41,207 bases of DNA, taken from NCBI GenBank assembly GCA_017502435.1, contig JAFVUZ010000198.1, positions 1 to 41,207 of the forward strand, given 5' to 3'. The notes beneath the pieces were generated by a model. The model worked only from the letters and a program-made list of their open reading frames with translations. It searched no databases and was not told the DNA's origin. The stretch's first letter is position 1, and every line of letters begins with the position of its first letter. Of the stretch, positions 18,066 to 26,116 are shown piece after piece. Made by a program: the position numbers and the translations under genes. Source of the stretch: Lentisphaeria bacterium (GTDB lineage Bacteria > Verrucomicrobiota > Lentisphaeria > Victivallales > Victivallaceae).

Positions 18066-19064
18066 TCACCATTTTGAAGTTATCAGCAGGGCCTTTCCGG
18101 ATTTTATCACCGCACATTTTTTGATTTTTTCCAAACGGATTTCAGTATCATCATCGCAGAAAATCAAATTCTGATCGGCATCATCCAGCTGGATTCTGCC
18201 CTGAGCACTGATGGCGTTTTCATGAAAATCCTTCCTTGTTATTTCATAAAGTGCTCCGAGCGTCCCCAAATCATTCCATTGAAAAGATGCCTGTTTTACA
18301 ACAACATTGGAGGCTTTTTCCATAACGGCATAATCAATGGAGATTTTTTCGCAGGTTTCAAAATCTTTCTGATATTCACTGCCCTTTGCCCATGCTTCAA
18401 ATTTTTCGAACAATGCAGGATTATATTTTTGAAATGCTTCAGCGATCACTTTGACCTGCCAGACGAAAATTCCGCAATTCCACCAGTAATTGCCATCCAT
18501 CATATAATGCTGTGCAGTTTCAAAATCGGGTTTTTCTTTGAAAGCATTCACTTTATAAATACCGGAAGCGATTTTTTCGCCGGCATTGATATATCCGTAT
18601 CCGGTCGCAGGTTTATCCGGAGGCACTCCGAGTATTGTCAAAGAGTCGTTTTGGGCCTGATCAATGCACTCAATCAAATCCTCCTGAAAACGTTTAACAG
18701 GAGTGATTCTATGATCTGCAGGCAGCACAATCATTGTTGCATCCTGACATTTTCTCTGAATGAGAGCCGCCGCCAGAGCGATACATGGGGCAGTATTTCT
18801 GCGGCATGGTTCAGCAATAATATTTTCCGGTGGGAGCATCAATATTTCGCGGGCTTGAACGGCTGATTTTTCGTCAGTTATGACAAAAACATTTTCCGCA
18901 CTCAGCAATGGAAACAATCTCTGTACAGTATCTTCCAGAAGTGTCTGCTGACCGTTGAGAGCAATTAAAGGTTTCGGGCGTTCTTCTGTGCTCAACGGCC
19001 ACAAACGTTCCCCTTTGCCGCCTGCCATAATGACGGCAAAAATTTTATCTTTGGCAATTTTCAT
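18066..19064 (-). CDS. manC: Mannose-1-phosphate guanylyltransferase
   Basis: This 332-aa enzyme makes GDP-mannose from mannose-1-phosphate and GTP in the cytoplasm, supplying an activated sugar to the operon's glycosyltransferases. The N-terminus has the nucleotidyl-transferase signature GGKGERLWPLS (about 15-25) followed by RPKP with the phosphate-binding Lys (K31). A later FKEKPD motif and the NCGIF segment are typical of GMP-type enzymes. The ATG at 19064 has AAGGAGG upstream and overlaps the previous stop by ATGA. There is no fused phosphomannose isomerase domain. The C-terminus stops at ALLITSKW, perhaps 10-15 residues earlier than many relatives. It is the last gene of the operon. The gene symbol is given by function; orthology was not tested. 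Confidence 0.88.
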   Translation of the reverse strand: MKIAKDKIFAVIMAGGKGERLWPLSTEERPKPLIALNGQQTLLEDTVQRLFPLLSAENVFVITDEKSAVQAREILMLPPENIIAEPCRRNTAPCIALAAALIQRKCQDATMIVLPADHRITPVKRFQEDLIECIDQAQNDSLTILGVPPDKPATGYGYINAGEKIASGIYKVNAFKEKPDFETAQHYMMDGNYWWNCGIFVWQVKVIAEAFQKYNPALFEKFEAWAKGSEYQKDFETCEKISIDYAVMEKASNVVVKQASFQWNDLGTLGALYEITRKDFHENAISAQGRIQLDDADQNLIFCDDDTEIRLEKIKKCAVIKSGKALLITSKW

Positions 19065-19996
19065 ATTAACTTCCTCCTTATTCCATGCAGTAATTTTGTA
19101 TGCGGCAGCAAACGGCATCTTATATTGAGTTTATGCGGCAGATAAACCTTTCTGCCTGCGATTGAATTTATCAAATCCTGAACCAACTCTTTCTGCGGCT
19201 GAGCCAGATTCAAAAAGCCGTTGCGTATCTCCTGCGGGTCAATGGGATTATTCACCCAGAAATCGACATTTTCCGCTACACTGTCGGCATTATCTTCAGC
19301 ATAACGGACGGCAAATTCAGGCAGCAGAGTATCCCTGCCGCCAATATTTTTTGTATTTACAACAGGCACGCCGCAAAGAGAATATTCCCCGCATGAAAAC
19401 ATTGCCCCCTCAATCGCTGAAAGAGCCAATCCGCATGAGGCTTCACAAATTTTTCTGCCGATAAAAAATGACGGAACTTTCTGACTCCAGACCGCATCAG
19501 GAAATCTGGAAATCGTCTGCATAAAATACTCTTTTTCTGTTTCTGAATAACTGCCTATAAGGTGCAGTTTTTCAATTTTTTCGGCCAGTTCATGCCGCTT
19601 GAAGGGCGTGATGCGGGCAATATAAAGAGCATCAAATTTCCGTTTATTTTTCTTTGCCAGAGGATAACGGGCAGGATCGAGAAATGCGTTGTGACTTGCA
19701 AGATAAACTTCATTGAAATTTTTTATGATTTCAAGTTCTTTTGGAGCATTGGCAAGTATAATAAAACGGGCTTCAGGAAAAGCATTTTTTGCCTCTTCGA
19801 GACGATATCTCAATTCAACTGCAACTCCAGGCAGTTCTGCTGACCAGCCGAGCTGCAGAAACATGGTAAATTTTTCATTTTTTGACAATGCTTTTTGAAA
19901 TGCGTCAAGATTACGCAGAAAATCCATTTCAAACGCTGCAATTATTTTTGGCGAATGATTCAATATATAAGCGGGGAGATAACCGAAAAAACTCAT
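19061..19996 (-). CDS. Glycosyltransferase, GT4/GT1-like
   Basis: This 311-aa protein probably adds one sugar to the lipid-linked repeat unit on the cytoplasmic face of the membrane. The C-terminal half has the donor-binding pattern of GT-B enzymes: LALSAIEGAMFSCGEYSLCG, then VPVVNT and GGRDTLLPEF. A YIARITPFKRHEL segment mid-protein corresponds to the start of the second Rossmann domain. It is shorter than typical GT4 enzymes because the N-terminal acceptor domain is reduced. The ATG at 19996 has GGAGGAG upstream and overlaps the preceding stop by ATGA; an earlier in-frame ATG lies upstream of that ribosome site and is rejected. Linkage and sugar are unknown. Confidence 0.72.
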   Translation of the reverse strand: MSFFGYLPAYILNHSPKIIAAFEMDFLRNLDAFQKALSKNEKFTMFLQLGWSAELPGVAVELRYRLEEAKNAFPEARFIILANAPKELEIIKNFNEVYLASHNAFLDPARYPLAKKNKRKFDALYIARITPFKRHELAEKIEKLHLIGSYSETEKEYFMQTISRFPDAVWSQKVPSFFIGRKICEASCGLALSAIEGAMFSCGEYSLCGVPVVNTKNIGGRDTLLPEFAVRYAEDNADSVAENVDFWVNNPIDPQEIRNGFLNLAQPQKELVQDLINSIAGRKVYLPHKLNIRCRLLPHTKLLHGIRRKLI

Positions 19997-20901
19997 TTTA
20001 CACTCCTCCATTCTCTGTATTTTTTCAGATTCTGCACGCGTTTTTTGGCATTGGCGGCAATATTTCCGGCAAAAATTGAAATGCAGTTGTGGGAAAATTT
20101 GCCATTGATAACGTGAAGCAGCGGCAAGGGACAATCTATTTCAAGTACGCCCTTTTCAGAATTGATAACAGCCTTGCAGAAATTTTCCGCTTCGACCTTA
20201 CGCCAGAAAATATTTTTGTGTTCCGGCATATAAAATACAGCCTTGATATTTTCTTTTGCACTTCCTGGAGTTGCATCTGTTTTCCAGTTGAGCGGATTGA
20301 TATTGTAAACACCTTTTTGTGTTTTTTCCAGCGGTTCATTGTTTATATTGCTTGTCCAACTGACGATCACACCGCAGTCATCAGCATTTTCAGCCGCTTT
20401 CAGGCCGTCCCAATAAAAATCATCGGCAATCTCAGCGGCAGTTTTGGGCTGCATATCCGGCAGATAGGCGGCAACAAAGCCGTTTTTCACAGTCAGACCG
20501 CTGACTTTCTGCATTGCCTGGTACAGCAAATCAGCCTCCCTGCCCTCTGCCAGCAGAATAAAAGGATGTCCTTTTTCATGAAAATTTTCAAGATAATACT
20601 CCAGTGCCGCAGTTACATTTTTCACATCCGGATTCTGGATTTCCGGAGCGAAAACTCTGACTCCGCGTCCGAAAATATCGTTGGTATGAGTTTTGGTCCA
20701 GTTGAATTGAATATCGTGGGTATCACCGTAACCTGCAGGTGCTTTGCCGATATAAAACAAATCAAATTTGGAATAATACTGCGGAATATCATTTTCGCGG
20801 ATAAGCCAGTTAGTCCCCAGGTCATAAGGCGATGACGACATACATCCGGCAAAAAGCATAACCAATGCAAGCAGATTCAGCAAATACAAAAATTTCTTCA
20901 T
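19993..20901 (-). CDS. DUF3089-like lipoprotein lacking the nucleophile motif
   Basis: This 302-aa protein starts with a lipoprotein signal peptide (lipobox LFAGC, Cys20). The mature part resembles DUF3089 alpha/beta-hydrolase proteins: an early FYIGKAPAGYGDTH segment, a central PFILLAEGREADLL strand-turn-helix, VAAYLPD, GVIVSWTSN, and NPLNWKTD near the C-terminus. In DUF3089 the central segment normally reads GHSQG and carries the catalytic Ser. Here it is AEGREA, so the nucleophile is missing and the protein is probably not an esterase. It may instead bind glycan or another envelope component. The ATG at 20901 has GGAG six bases upstream and overlaps the previous stop by ATGA; a second ATG four codons upstream has no ribosome site. 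It sits between two glycosyltransferase genes. Confidence 0.65.
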   Translation of the reverse strand: MKKFLYLLNLLALVMLFAGCMSSSPYDLGTNWLIRENDIPQYYSKFDLFYIGKAPAGYGDTHDIQFNWTKTHTNDIFGRGVRVFAPEIQNPDVKNVTAALEYYLENFHEKGHPFILLAEGREADLLYQAMQKVSGLTVKNGFVAAYLPDMQPKTAAEIADDFYWDGLKAAENADDCGVIVSWTSNINNEPLEKTQKGVYNINPLNWKTDATPGSAKENIKAVFYMPEHKNIFWRKVEAENFCKAVINSEKGVLEIDCPLPLLHVINGKFSHNCISIFAGNIAANAKKRVQNLKKYREWRSVK

Positions 20902-22685
20902 TTTTTTCTCCATATTTTACTTTTTAAAACCCGCAGAATAAATAACGGATTCCCGATTATATAACGTTTGAACAACCTTGCCGGCTCGCAATACAGACGG
21001 AAACACCATTCAATATTGAGTTTCCGCATCCACATCGGAGCCCGCGGAATACGTTCAGATACAAAGTCCAGCAAACCGCCGACCCCGATTGCAGCACACG
21101 GCGGCAGTTTTGATAAATTTGCATTGATCCACTCTTCCTGTTTCGGAACGCCCATGGCAACGAGCAGAATATCAACTTCAAGTTCTGCAAGTTCTGCAAA
21201 TATTTTTTCTTCGCTTTTTTCCCTGAAAAAACCGTCTGCACAGCCAACAAATTCGGCTTTGCCATTAATTTTTTTGGCATTTTCAAGAGCTGTTGCAGCA
21301 ACGCCCGGGGCCCCGCCGAAAAGATAAATACGGTACGGTTTTTGAGCCAGCAATGGAAACATATCTGTACCATTGACATTTTCTTCGACCTTGAACCCCA
21401 GCATTTTTGCTCCGATTTTTGCACCTATACCGTCAGCAAAAACGACAGAACAGTTATTGAGAATTTGTCTGTATCCCTCATTTTTGCAGGCAATATTGAG
21501 ACAGTGGGCATTGATAAATGCGATATGATGTGATTTTTTGCTTTTGACCAGCGTATCGATTTTCTGCAAAGCCTCATCCATCGTGCCGCTGAAAAAAGGA
21601 ACTCCGAAAACCGATGCTGTACGGTTGCGGTAAATCTCAATCAAACCGTCAGCGGTATTCTGCCAGCAGAATCCGGCGGCTTTTTCTCTGCCTTTGACAC
21701 TTAATTTTTGCTGGAGAACCGGATCTGAAAGGATTTTCTGCATGGCAGATGCAATACTTTCAACCAATGCAGGGTCAAAAAGTTCCGCCGCACCTTCACC
21801 GAGTTCACCCAGTGATGAATTATTGGAACACGCACACGGCACTCCTGCGTGCATTGCCTCAAGCAGCGACAAGCCGAACCCCTCAAAATGCGACGGGAAA
21901 ATATACATCGTACTTTGTGCATAAAGTGCCGGCAATTCGGAAAAATTCAAAAAACCTGTGAATTTGAACTGCTCTTTACATGGCGAATTTTCAGCATATT
22001 CAAAAACAGTTTCAGCTCCGTTCCAGCTTGCCCCCGGCATAACGAGAGTATATTCCCTACGCAAATTTTCCGGCAGCAGTTCAAATGCTTTCAGCAGATT
22101 CAAATGATTTTTGCCGGGATGTTCAATGCGGGAGATATACAATATCTGCTTCTTTTTTTCAGTTTCAATTTTTTCCGGCGGAGTGAATCCATTGTAAACA
22201 ACGGAAATTTTTTCTTCCGGAATGTGCCAGTATTTTATCAAATCATTTGCAGTGGAGCAACTGATAGCGACAATACTTTGTGCTTTGCGGACATAGTGCG
22301 GCAGAACTTTTTTGATATAAAACATACGGAATTTATCATATTTGACAGGAACATGATACTGCGACAGATCGTGCACCACCGCAATCGTGAATATCGGATA
22401 ACGGCAGAATACACGGCGGTTGGCGGCAAGCATAATGCAGAAATCAAACTTTTTCCAGTTTATCCGCAGAGGCAGAACAAAAAAACTGTACAGCATGGAA
22501 AAAAGTGCATTGCGTTTTTTTATACGGATGAGTTCAAAACGTTCAAACTCTTTTGCTCCGTCATCTTCAACAATGAGAGTAAGTTCATGCCCGGCATTTT
22601 CCAACGCCTTCACAACCTCTCTTATATAAACGGAAATACCGGATTTGCCGTTATCAAAAGGAATTGCTGACAACAGTATTTTCAT
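20898..22685 (-). CDS. Fused glycosyltransferase: GT4 domain plus WecG/TagA/CpsF domain
   Basis: This 595-aa protein joins two glycosyltransferases usually encoded separately. Residues 1-355 are a GT4 enzyme with an N-terminal GKSGISVYIREV motif, the second-domain start ILYISRIEHPGKN, and the E-x7-E donor site at E268/E276 (HFEGFGLSLLEA). Residues ~358-595 are a WecG/TagA/CpsF (GT26) domain with INAHCLNIA, FADGIGAKIGAKMLG, LFGGAPG, GVPKQEEW and the C-terminal RAPMWMRKLNIEWCFRL signature. GT26 enzymes transfer a sugar, typically an N-acetylmannosamine-type residue, to an undecaprenyl-diphosphate-linked sugar. The fusion suggests two consecutive additions by one polypeptide. The ATG at 22685 has GGAGG upstream and an ATGA overlap. 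Confidence 0.88.
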   Translation of the reverse strand: MKILLSAIPFDNGKSGISVYIREVVKALENAGHELTLIVEDDGAKEFERFELIRIKKRNALFSMLYSFFVLPLRINWKKFDFCIMLAANRRVFCRYPIFTIAVVHDLSQYHVPVKYDKFRMFYIKKVLPHYVRKAQSIVAISCSTANDLIKYWHIPEEKISVVYNGFTPPEKIETEKKKQILYISRIEHPGKNHLNLLKAFELLPENLRREYTLVMPGASWNGAETVFEYAENSPCKEQFKFTGFLNFSELPALYAQSTMYIFPSHFEGFGLSLLEAMHAGVPCACSNNSSLGELGEGAAELFDPALVESIASAMQKILSDPVLQQKLSVKGREKAAGFCWQNTADGLIEIYRNRTASVFGVPFFSGTMDEALQKIDTLVKSKKSHHIAFINAHCLNIACKNEGYRQILNNCSVVFADGIGAKIGAKMLGFKVEENVNGTDMFPLLAQKPYRIYLFGGAPGVAATALENAKKINGKAEFVGCADGFFREKSEEKIFAELAELEVDILLVAMGVPKQEEWINANLSKLPPCAAIGVGGLLDFVSERIPRAPMWMRKLNIEWCFRLYCEPARLFKRYIIGNPLFILRVLKSKIWRKK

Positions 22686-23767
22686 TTCAGCGCCTCCGGC
22701 AGTTTTTTAAAGTTTTCCACAAATTTTTCCTCTGAAAATTTCTCTTTTGCAAGTTCAATTCCGCGTTTACCCATAGTTTCAAGAACTTCTCTGTTACCGG
22801 CAAGTCCGCCCAATATTCCTGCTGCGGCAACAACCTTTTTCTCAGGCACAACAATACCGTTTTCAAATTCAAGAAGCCATTCACGGACACCGCCGGTATC
22901 AAAAGCGATCACCGGCACACCATGTGCCATTGCTTCCAACCCGACCAAGCCGAAAGGTTCCTGCCAGCGTACCGGAAAAAAGAATATATCACAGTTTTCC
23001 CATAACTTTTCCGTATCACTGACAAAACCTTTGAAGTGTACATTATCACGTAATTGCAAATTGTCAACTGTTTTTTCCAACATTATTCTATCTTTTCCGT
23101 CACCGGCAATGGTACATTCAAACGGGATATCGAGTTCTGCAAGAGATGTCAGCATCAAGTCTGCTCCTTTGCCGCGGATAAGTTGTCCGAGAAAAAGAAT
23201 ACGCAGAACTCCGTCTGGCATAAATTCAGATTTTCTTTCTGAAACTTTGATAAATGCAGGGAGTTTCACAACTTTTTCAAAACCGTTTTTGTGCAGATTT
23301 TCCGCCATAAAATCCGACAAAACCAATGCCGGAAATTTACGGTATTCAGCCAGAGGCGGTGCTTCATTGCGTCCGAGCGAACAGATTCTGCAAACAAATT
23401 TATTGTATTTGCGGTGACAGTTCATCCTGCCTACAGGAGTATAATAGTGATGACGCTGACAGTAAATATTATGGTCATGAGCGAAAAAGAAGGTCTTTTT
23501 TTCCGGCATAAACTGCAAAAACTCAACATCAATAATATTATGGATTATTACAATATCTGCAGTTTCAAGCAAATCATTTTCAGGTGTGAATTGCTGTATG
23601 CTGTCAAATGAGTCTGCAAAATTTTCCTGCTCTCTGCCGCCGTTTTCCGTATAGAGATAATGCACAGACAATCCGTTCCGGTGCAAAAGAGCAGCACTTT
23701 TCTGCATATACCGTTCAATGCCGCCGATAATTCCGTTGTATCTGCCGATGTAAAGAATATTTTTCAT
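22682..23767 (-). CDS. Glycosyltransferase family 4
   Basis: This 361-aa GT-B glycosyltransferase probably builds the repeat unit in the cytoplasm. It has an N-terminal glycine-rich turn (GIIGGIERYM), the second-domain start ILFLGQLIRGKGADL and the donor site EPFGLVGLEAMAHGVPVIA with its E-x7-E pair, followed by a GG turn. Four Cys/His residues around 115-135 (CQRHHYY, CHRKYNKFVCRIC) resemble a metal-binding cluster seen in some GT4 proteins. The start at 23767 has GGAG upstream and overlaps the preceding stop by ATGA. The sugar is unknown. Confidence 0.85.
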   Translation of the reverse strand: MKNILYIGRYNGIIGGIERYMQKSAALLHRNGLSVHYLYTENGGREQENFADSFDSIQQFTPENDLLETADIVIIHNIIDVEFLQFMPEKKTFFFAHDHNIYCQRHHYYTPVGRMNCHRKYNKFVCRICSLGRNEAPPLAEYRKFPALVLSDFMAENLHKNGFEKVVKLPAFIKVSERKSEFMPDGVLRILFLGQLIRGKGADLMLTSLAELDIPFECTIAGDGKDRIMLEKTVDNLQLRDNVHFKGFVSDTEKLWENCDIFFFPVRWQEPFGLVGLEAMAHGVPVIAFDTGGVREWLLEFENGIVVPEKKVVAAAGILGGLAGNREVLETMGKRGIELAKEKFSEEKFVENFKKLPEALK

Positions 23768-24960
23768 TTGAGCAGCTCCCGGTAAATCTCTGTCAGTTTT
23801 TCAGCAATATTCTGCCAGTTGTATTCTGCGGCAGTTGCTTTACCTCCGGCAATAATTTTTTCACGCACAGAATCAAGTTTACTATATGCTTCGAGCAATG
23901 AAGCAATATTATTATCTTCAAACAGCAGAGAATTTCCGCCGTCAGTAAGAAAATCTCTCAAACCTCCGACGGCAGAAGCAATAAGCGGCAGTTCCGCATC
24001 CAGAGCCTCAAGTGCGGCAATACCGAACGGTTCATGACGGGACGGCAGAAAAAAACAGTATGCAGTTTTCAATGCCTGCAAAAGTTCAATGCTGTCAGGC
24101 TGTAATCCGGGAATAATTGTCAGGCGGTCTTTTATATCATCTTTTTCCGCCTCTCTCAGCAACTCCTCAAAGTACCATTCTGCAGTCACCGGTCCAATGA
24201 GCAGCAGATGTGCATTTTCATCTTTTTTCAGCAGATTGAGCAGGATTTTCTGATTTTTCTGATAATCTATGCGGGAAATGCAGAGCAGAAGTTTTGCCTT
24301 TTCAGAAATGTTATATTTTTTCCGGAAATCTCCGGCTGCAGGCAGTTCACGGTGCAGAATGCCGTTGGGAAAAAGTTCAACTTTTTTATCAGGATAGAGT
24401 TTCTGCAGTTTTTCAACTTCTTCTCTGCTCAATGCCAGCAGTGCATCAGCACAACTTTCCGGCGTTTTGCGGGCACGGCAGATACGGTCGATGATACCGC
24501 CGTAACTGAATTTGTATTTCAGCGGCTTCAGCATCAGAGCCATCTCCTGTTCCGGAATGGCACAGGAGCCGCCATGCAGACTCATTATGGTCGGAACGGC
24601 AAGTTTTTCTGCCAGACGTATAGCGTAATTTGCCACTCGACCGCCTGCGTGAATATGAAAAACATCATAGTTGTTATCTGCAAGTTCTTTCAGCAGCTGC
24701 GGAGCAAAAGGATTTCCGCCTTTTTTATCCAATGCCAGTTTATCCTTTGCAGGCATTGGAAAATACGGATAAAAATAAGGAAAGCGTTTGATTGTTATGC
24801 CGTCAACGACTTCAATACCGCTTTTATCCAGTGCGGCAGTACAGATAATTTCAGGTGTCAAGCCCTGAATTTTCTGCTGTTTGGCAATATTCCAGACAAC
24901 ACTTTCTGTGCCGCCCCATTCAGAAAAAGTGAAACGGCGGACAATATGAGCTATTTTCAT
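23764..24960 (-). CDS. Glycosyltransferase family 4
   Basis: This 398-aa GT4 enzyme shows the standard layout: N-terminal FSEWGGTESVVWNIAK, second-domain start LLCISRIDYQKNQK, and donor site HEPFGIAALEALDAELPLIASAVGG with the E-x7-E pair. The start chosen is the ATG at 24960, which overlaps the previous stop by ATGA and matches where GT4 homology begins (MKIAHIVRRF). An upstream in-frame codon at 25041 would add 27 residues overlapping the GT2 gene. The ribosome site (GGGGA) is moderate. It is one of five or six glycosyltransferase domains encoded in a row and probably adds one sugar to the lipid-linked repeat unit. Confidence 0.85.
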   Translation of the reverse strand: MKIAHIVRRFTFSEWGGTESVVWNIAKQQKIQGLTPEIICTAALDKSGIEVVDGITIKRFPYFYPYFPMPAKDKLALDKKGGNPFAPQLLKELADNNYDVFHIHAGGRVANYAIRLAEKLAVPTIMSLHGGSCAIPEQEMALMLKPLKYKFSYGGIIDRICRARKTPESCADALLALSREEVEKLQKLYPDKKVELFPNGILHRELPAAGDFRKKYNISEKAKLLLCISRIDYQKNQKILLNLLKKDENAHLLLIGPVTAEWYFEELLREAEKDDIKDRLTIIPGLQPDSIELLQALKTAYCFFLPSRHEPFGIAALEALDAELPLIASAVGGLRDFLTDGGNSLLFEDNNIASLLEAYSKLDSVREKIIAGGKATAAEYNWQNIAEKLTEIYRELLK

Positions 24961-25772
24961 TGTTTTGTCCCCCGGTAATAACTCATTTTCTGCACATAAC
25001 GGTAAATGGGAGCGTAGAAAAATTCTCTCCATGCACCGCATTCAGCAATATAAATCCAGTCCCGCAATGTTTCAGCCAGAATTGTTTTGAATGTTCTCAA
25101 TACTGAGGGAGTTTTTTTGCCCATCTGCTTATCTGCAATACCTTCATTGAAAAAGCGTTTTCTGACCTCTTTCAAAGTATAATTGTGCGAATGTTCCACT
25201 ATTGCATCCATAACATAAACGATTTTCACATCGCGGCGGTTGACCCATTGTGCGTCTTCGGAATACTGAAATGCTTCATCAAATGGATGCTTAATCAACT
25301 CTTCCCGGCGGAATCCGGACGAAACAAGAGAAAAGAATTTATGCCATTTGCAGGAAACAGAACCGTCTCCGAATGCACGTTCATAATCTTTCCGCACAAC
25401 TGCAAAAGCGTCTTTGCGGGCAATCTGATTGGCAAATACGCAATTTACACTTTTATCTTTCAATGGAGCAGTCAGATTTTTCAAATATTCACAGTTCTGT
25501 GGAATTGCATCTCCATTGTTGAAAATGATAAAATCCCCATGTGCCTGACTTATCATATAATTGAGAGTTTTACCCGGAACATATTTTCCTTCGGGCGGCG
25601 AAATGCGGCGTATTTGCGGCACGCCTGATAGATATTCAGCAGTACCGTCAGTTGAATGATCATCACAGGAGATGATTTCAACCGTATCATCCACCTGTTG
25701 GGCAAGCAATGCTTCAACAGTCCTTTGAATATACAAAATATCATTGTGTGAACGCATCAATACAGAAATCAT
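24957..25772 (-). CDS. Glycosyltransferase family 2
   Basis: This 271-aa GT-A enzyme starts with the GT2 pattern ISVLMRSHND, then EIISCDDHSTDGT. The position of the usual DXD region reads FNNGDAIP, like rhamnosyltransferase-type GT2 proteins where a Q/G-D-A triad is common. A later SEDAQW segment matches the ED acidic motif expected for the catalytic base. The C-terminus is basic and aromatic, suggesting peripheral contact with the membrane. The ATG at 25772 has AGGAGG seven bases upstream and overlaps the STAS gene stop by ATGA; an in-frame codon six residues upstream overlaps the ribosome site and is rejected. The donor sugar is not known. Confidence 0.83.
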   Translation of the reverse strand: MISVLMRSHNDILYIQRTVEALLAQQVDDTVEIISCDDHSTDGTAEYLSGVPQIRRISPPEGKYVPGKTLNYMISQAHGDFIIFNNGDAIPQNCEYLKNLTAPLKDKSVNCVFANQIARKDAFAVVRKDYERAFGDGSVSCKWHKFFSLVSSGFRREELIKHPFDEAFQYSEDAQWVNRRDVKIVYVMDAIVEHSHNYTLKEVRKRFFNEGIADKQMGKKTPSVLRTFKTILAETLRDWIYIAECGAWREFFYAPIYRYVQKMSYYRGTKQ

Positions 25773-26113
25773 GATATTGCCTCCTGACAACTTGCAACAG
25801 CCTCTTCAACAGTCGGATAAATATCAAAAACACGATAAACTCCGGTTATATCCAGTACGATTTTCATATCGGCACAGACTCTGGCAAGTTTGATAACAGA
25901 ATCATTTTCCAAAGCCTTCTGAGCCATGGCAAGCAGAGCATCCAGACCGTAATTGTCAATATTTACGAGTTTTTCCAGATCGAGCACGATTTTTTTGCCT
26001 TTTTTCATCCGTTCACTCAAAACATATTTGAAGTTTTCTGCCCCCATGCGGTCGAGATAACACTGCACATGAGCAACCAGTACACCATCTGTATTTTCGA
26101 AACGCATTTCCAT
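25769..26113 (-). CDS. STAS-domain protein with no phosphorylatable serine
   Basis: This 114-aa single-domain STAS protein belongs to the anti-sigma-factor antagonist superfamily (SpoIIAA/RsbV). The usual features are present: an N-terminal beta strand, the IVLDLEKLVNID strand, and the following helix. The conserved switch site, normally D-S-S-G-L, reads D53-N54-Y55-G56-L57, so the kinase-target Ser is absent. It could be a constitutively active binding partner or a scaffold for the polysaccharide machinery. No anti-sigma kinase or phosphatase is present in the window. The ATG at 26113 has GGAGGG upstream and begins 3 bases after the flippase stop; the downstream GT2 start overlaps its stop. 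STAS proteins are known in other biofilm polysaccharide operons. Confidence 0.82.
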   Translation of the reverse strand: MEMRFENTDGVLVAHVQCYLDRMGAENFKYVLSERMKKGKKIVLDLEKLVNIDNYGLDALLAMAQKALENDSVIKLARVCADMKIVLDITGVYRVFDIYPTVEEAVASCQEAIS

Positions 26114-26116
26114 AAA

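Noticed and set aside
21849..22670. 273-codon plus-strand open frame antisense to the GT4-WecG fusion
   Set aside because: The opposite strand encodes clear GT4 motifs; long antisense frames are expected given the codon use here.
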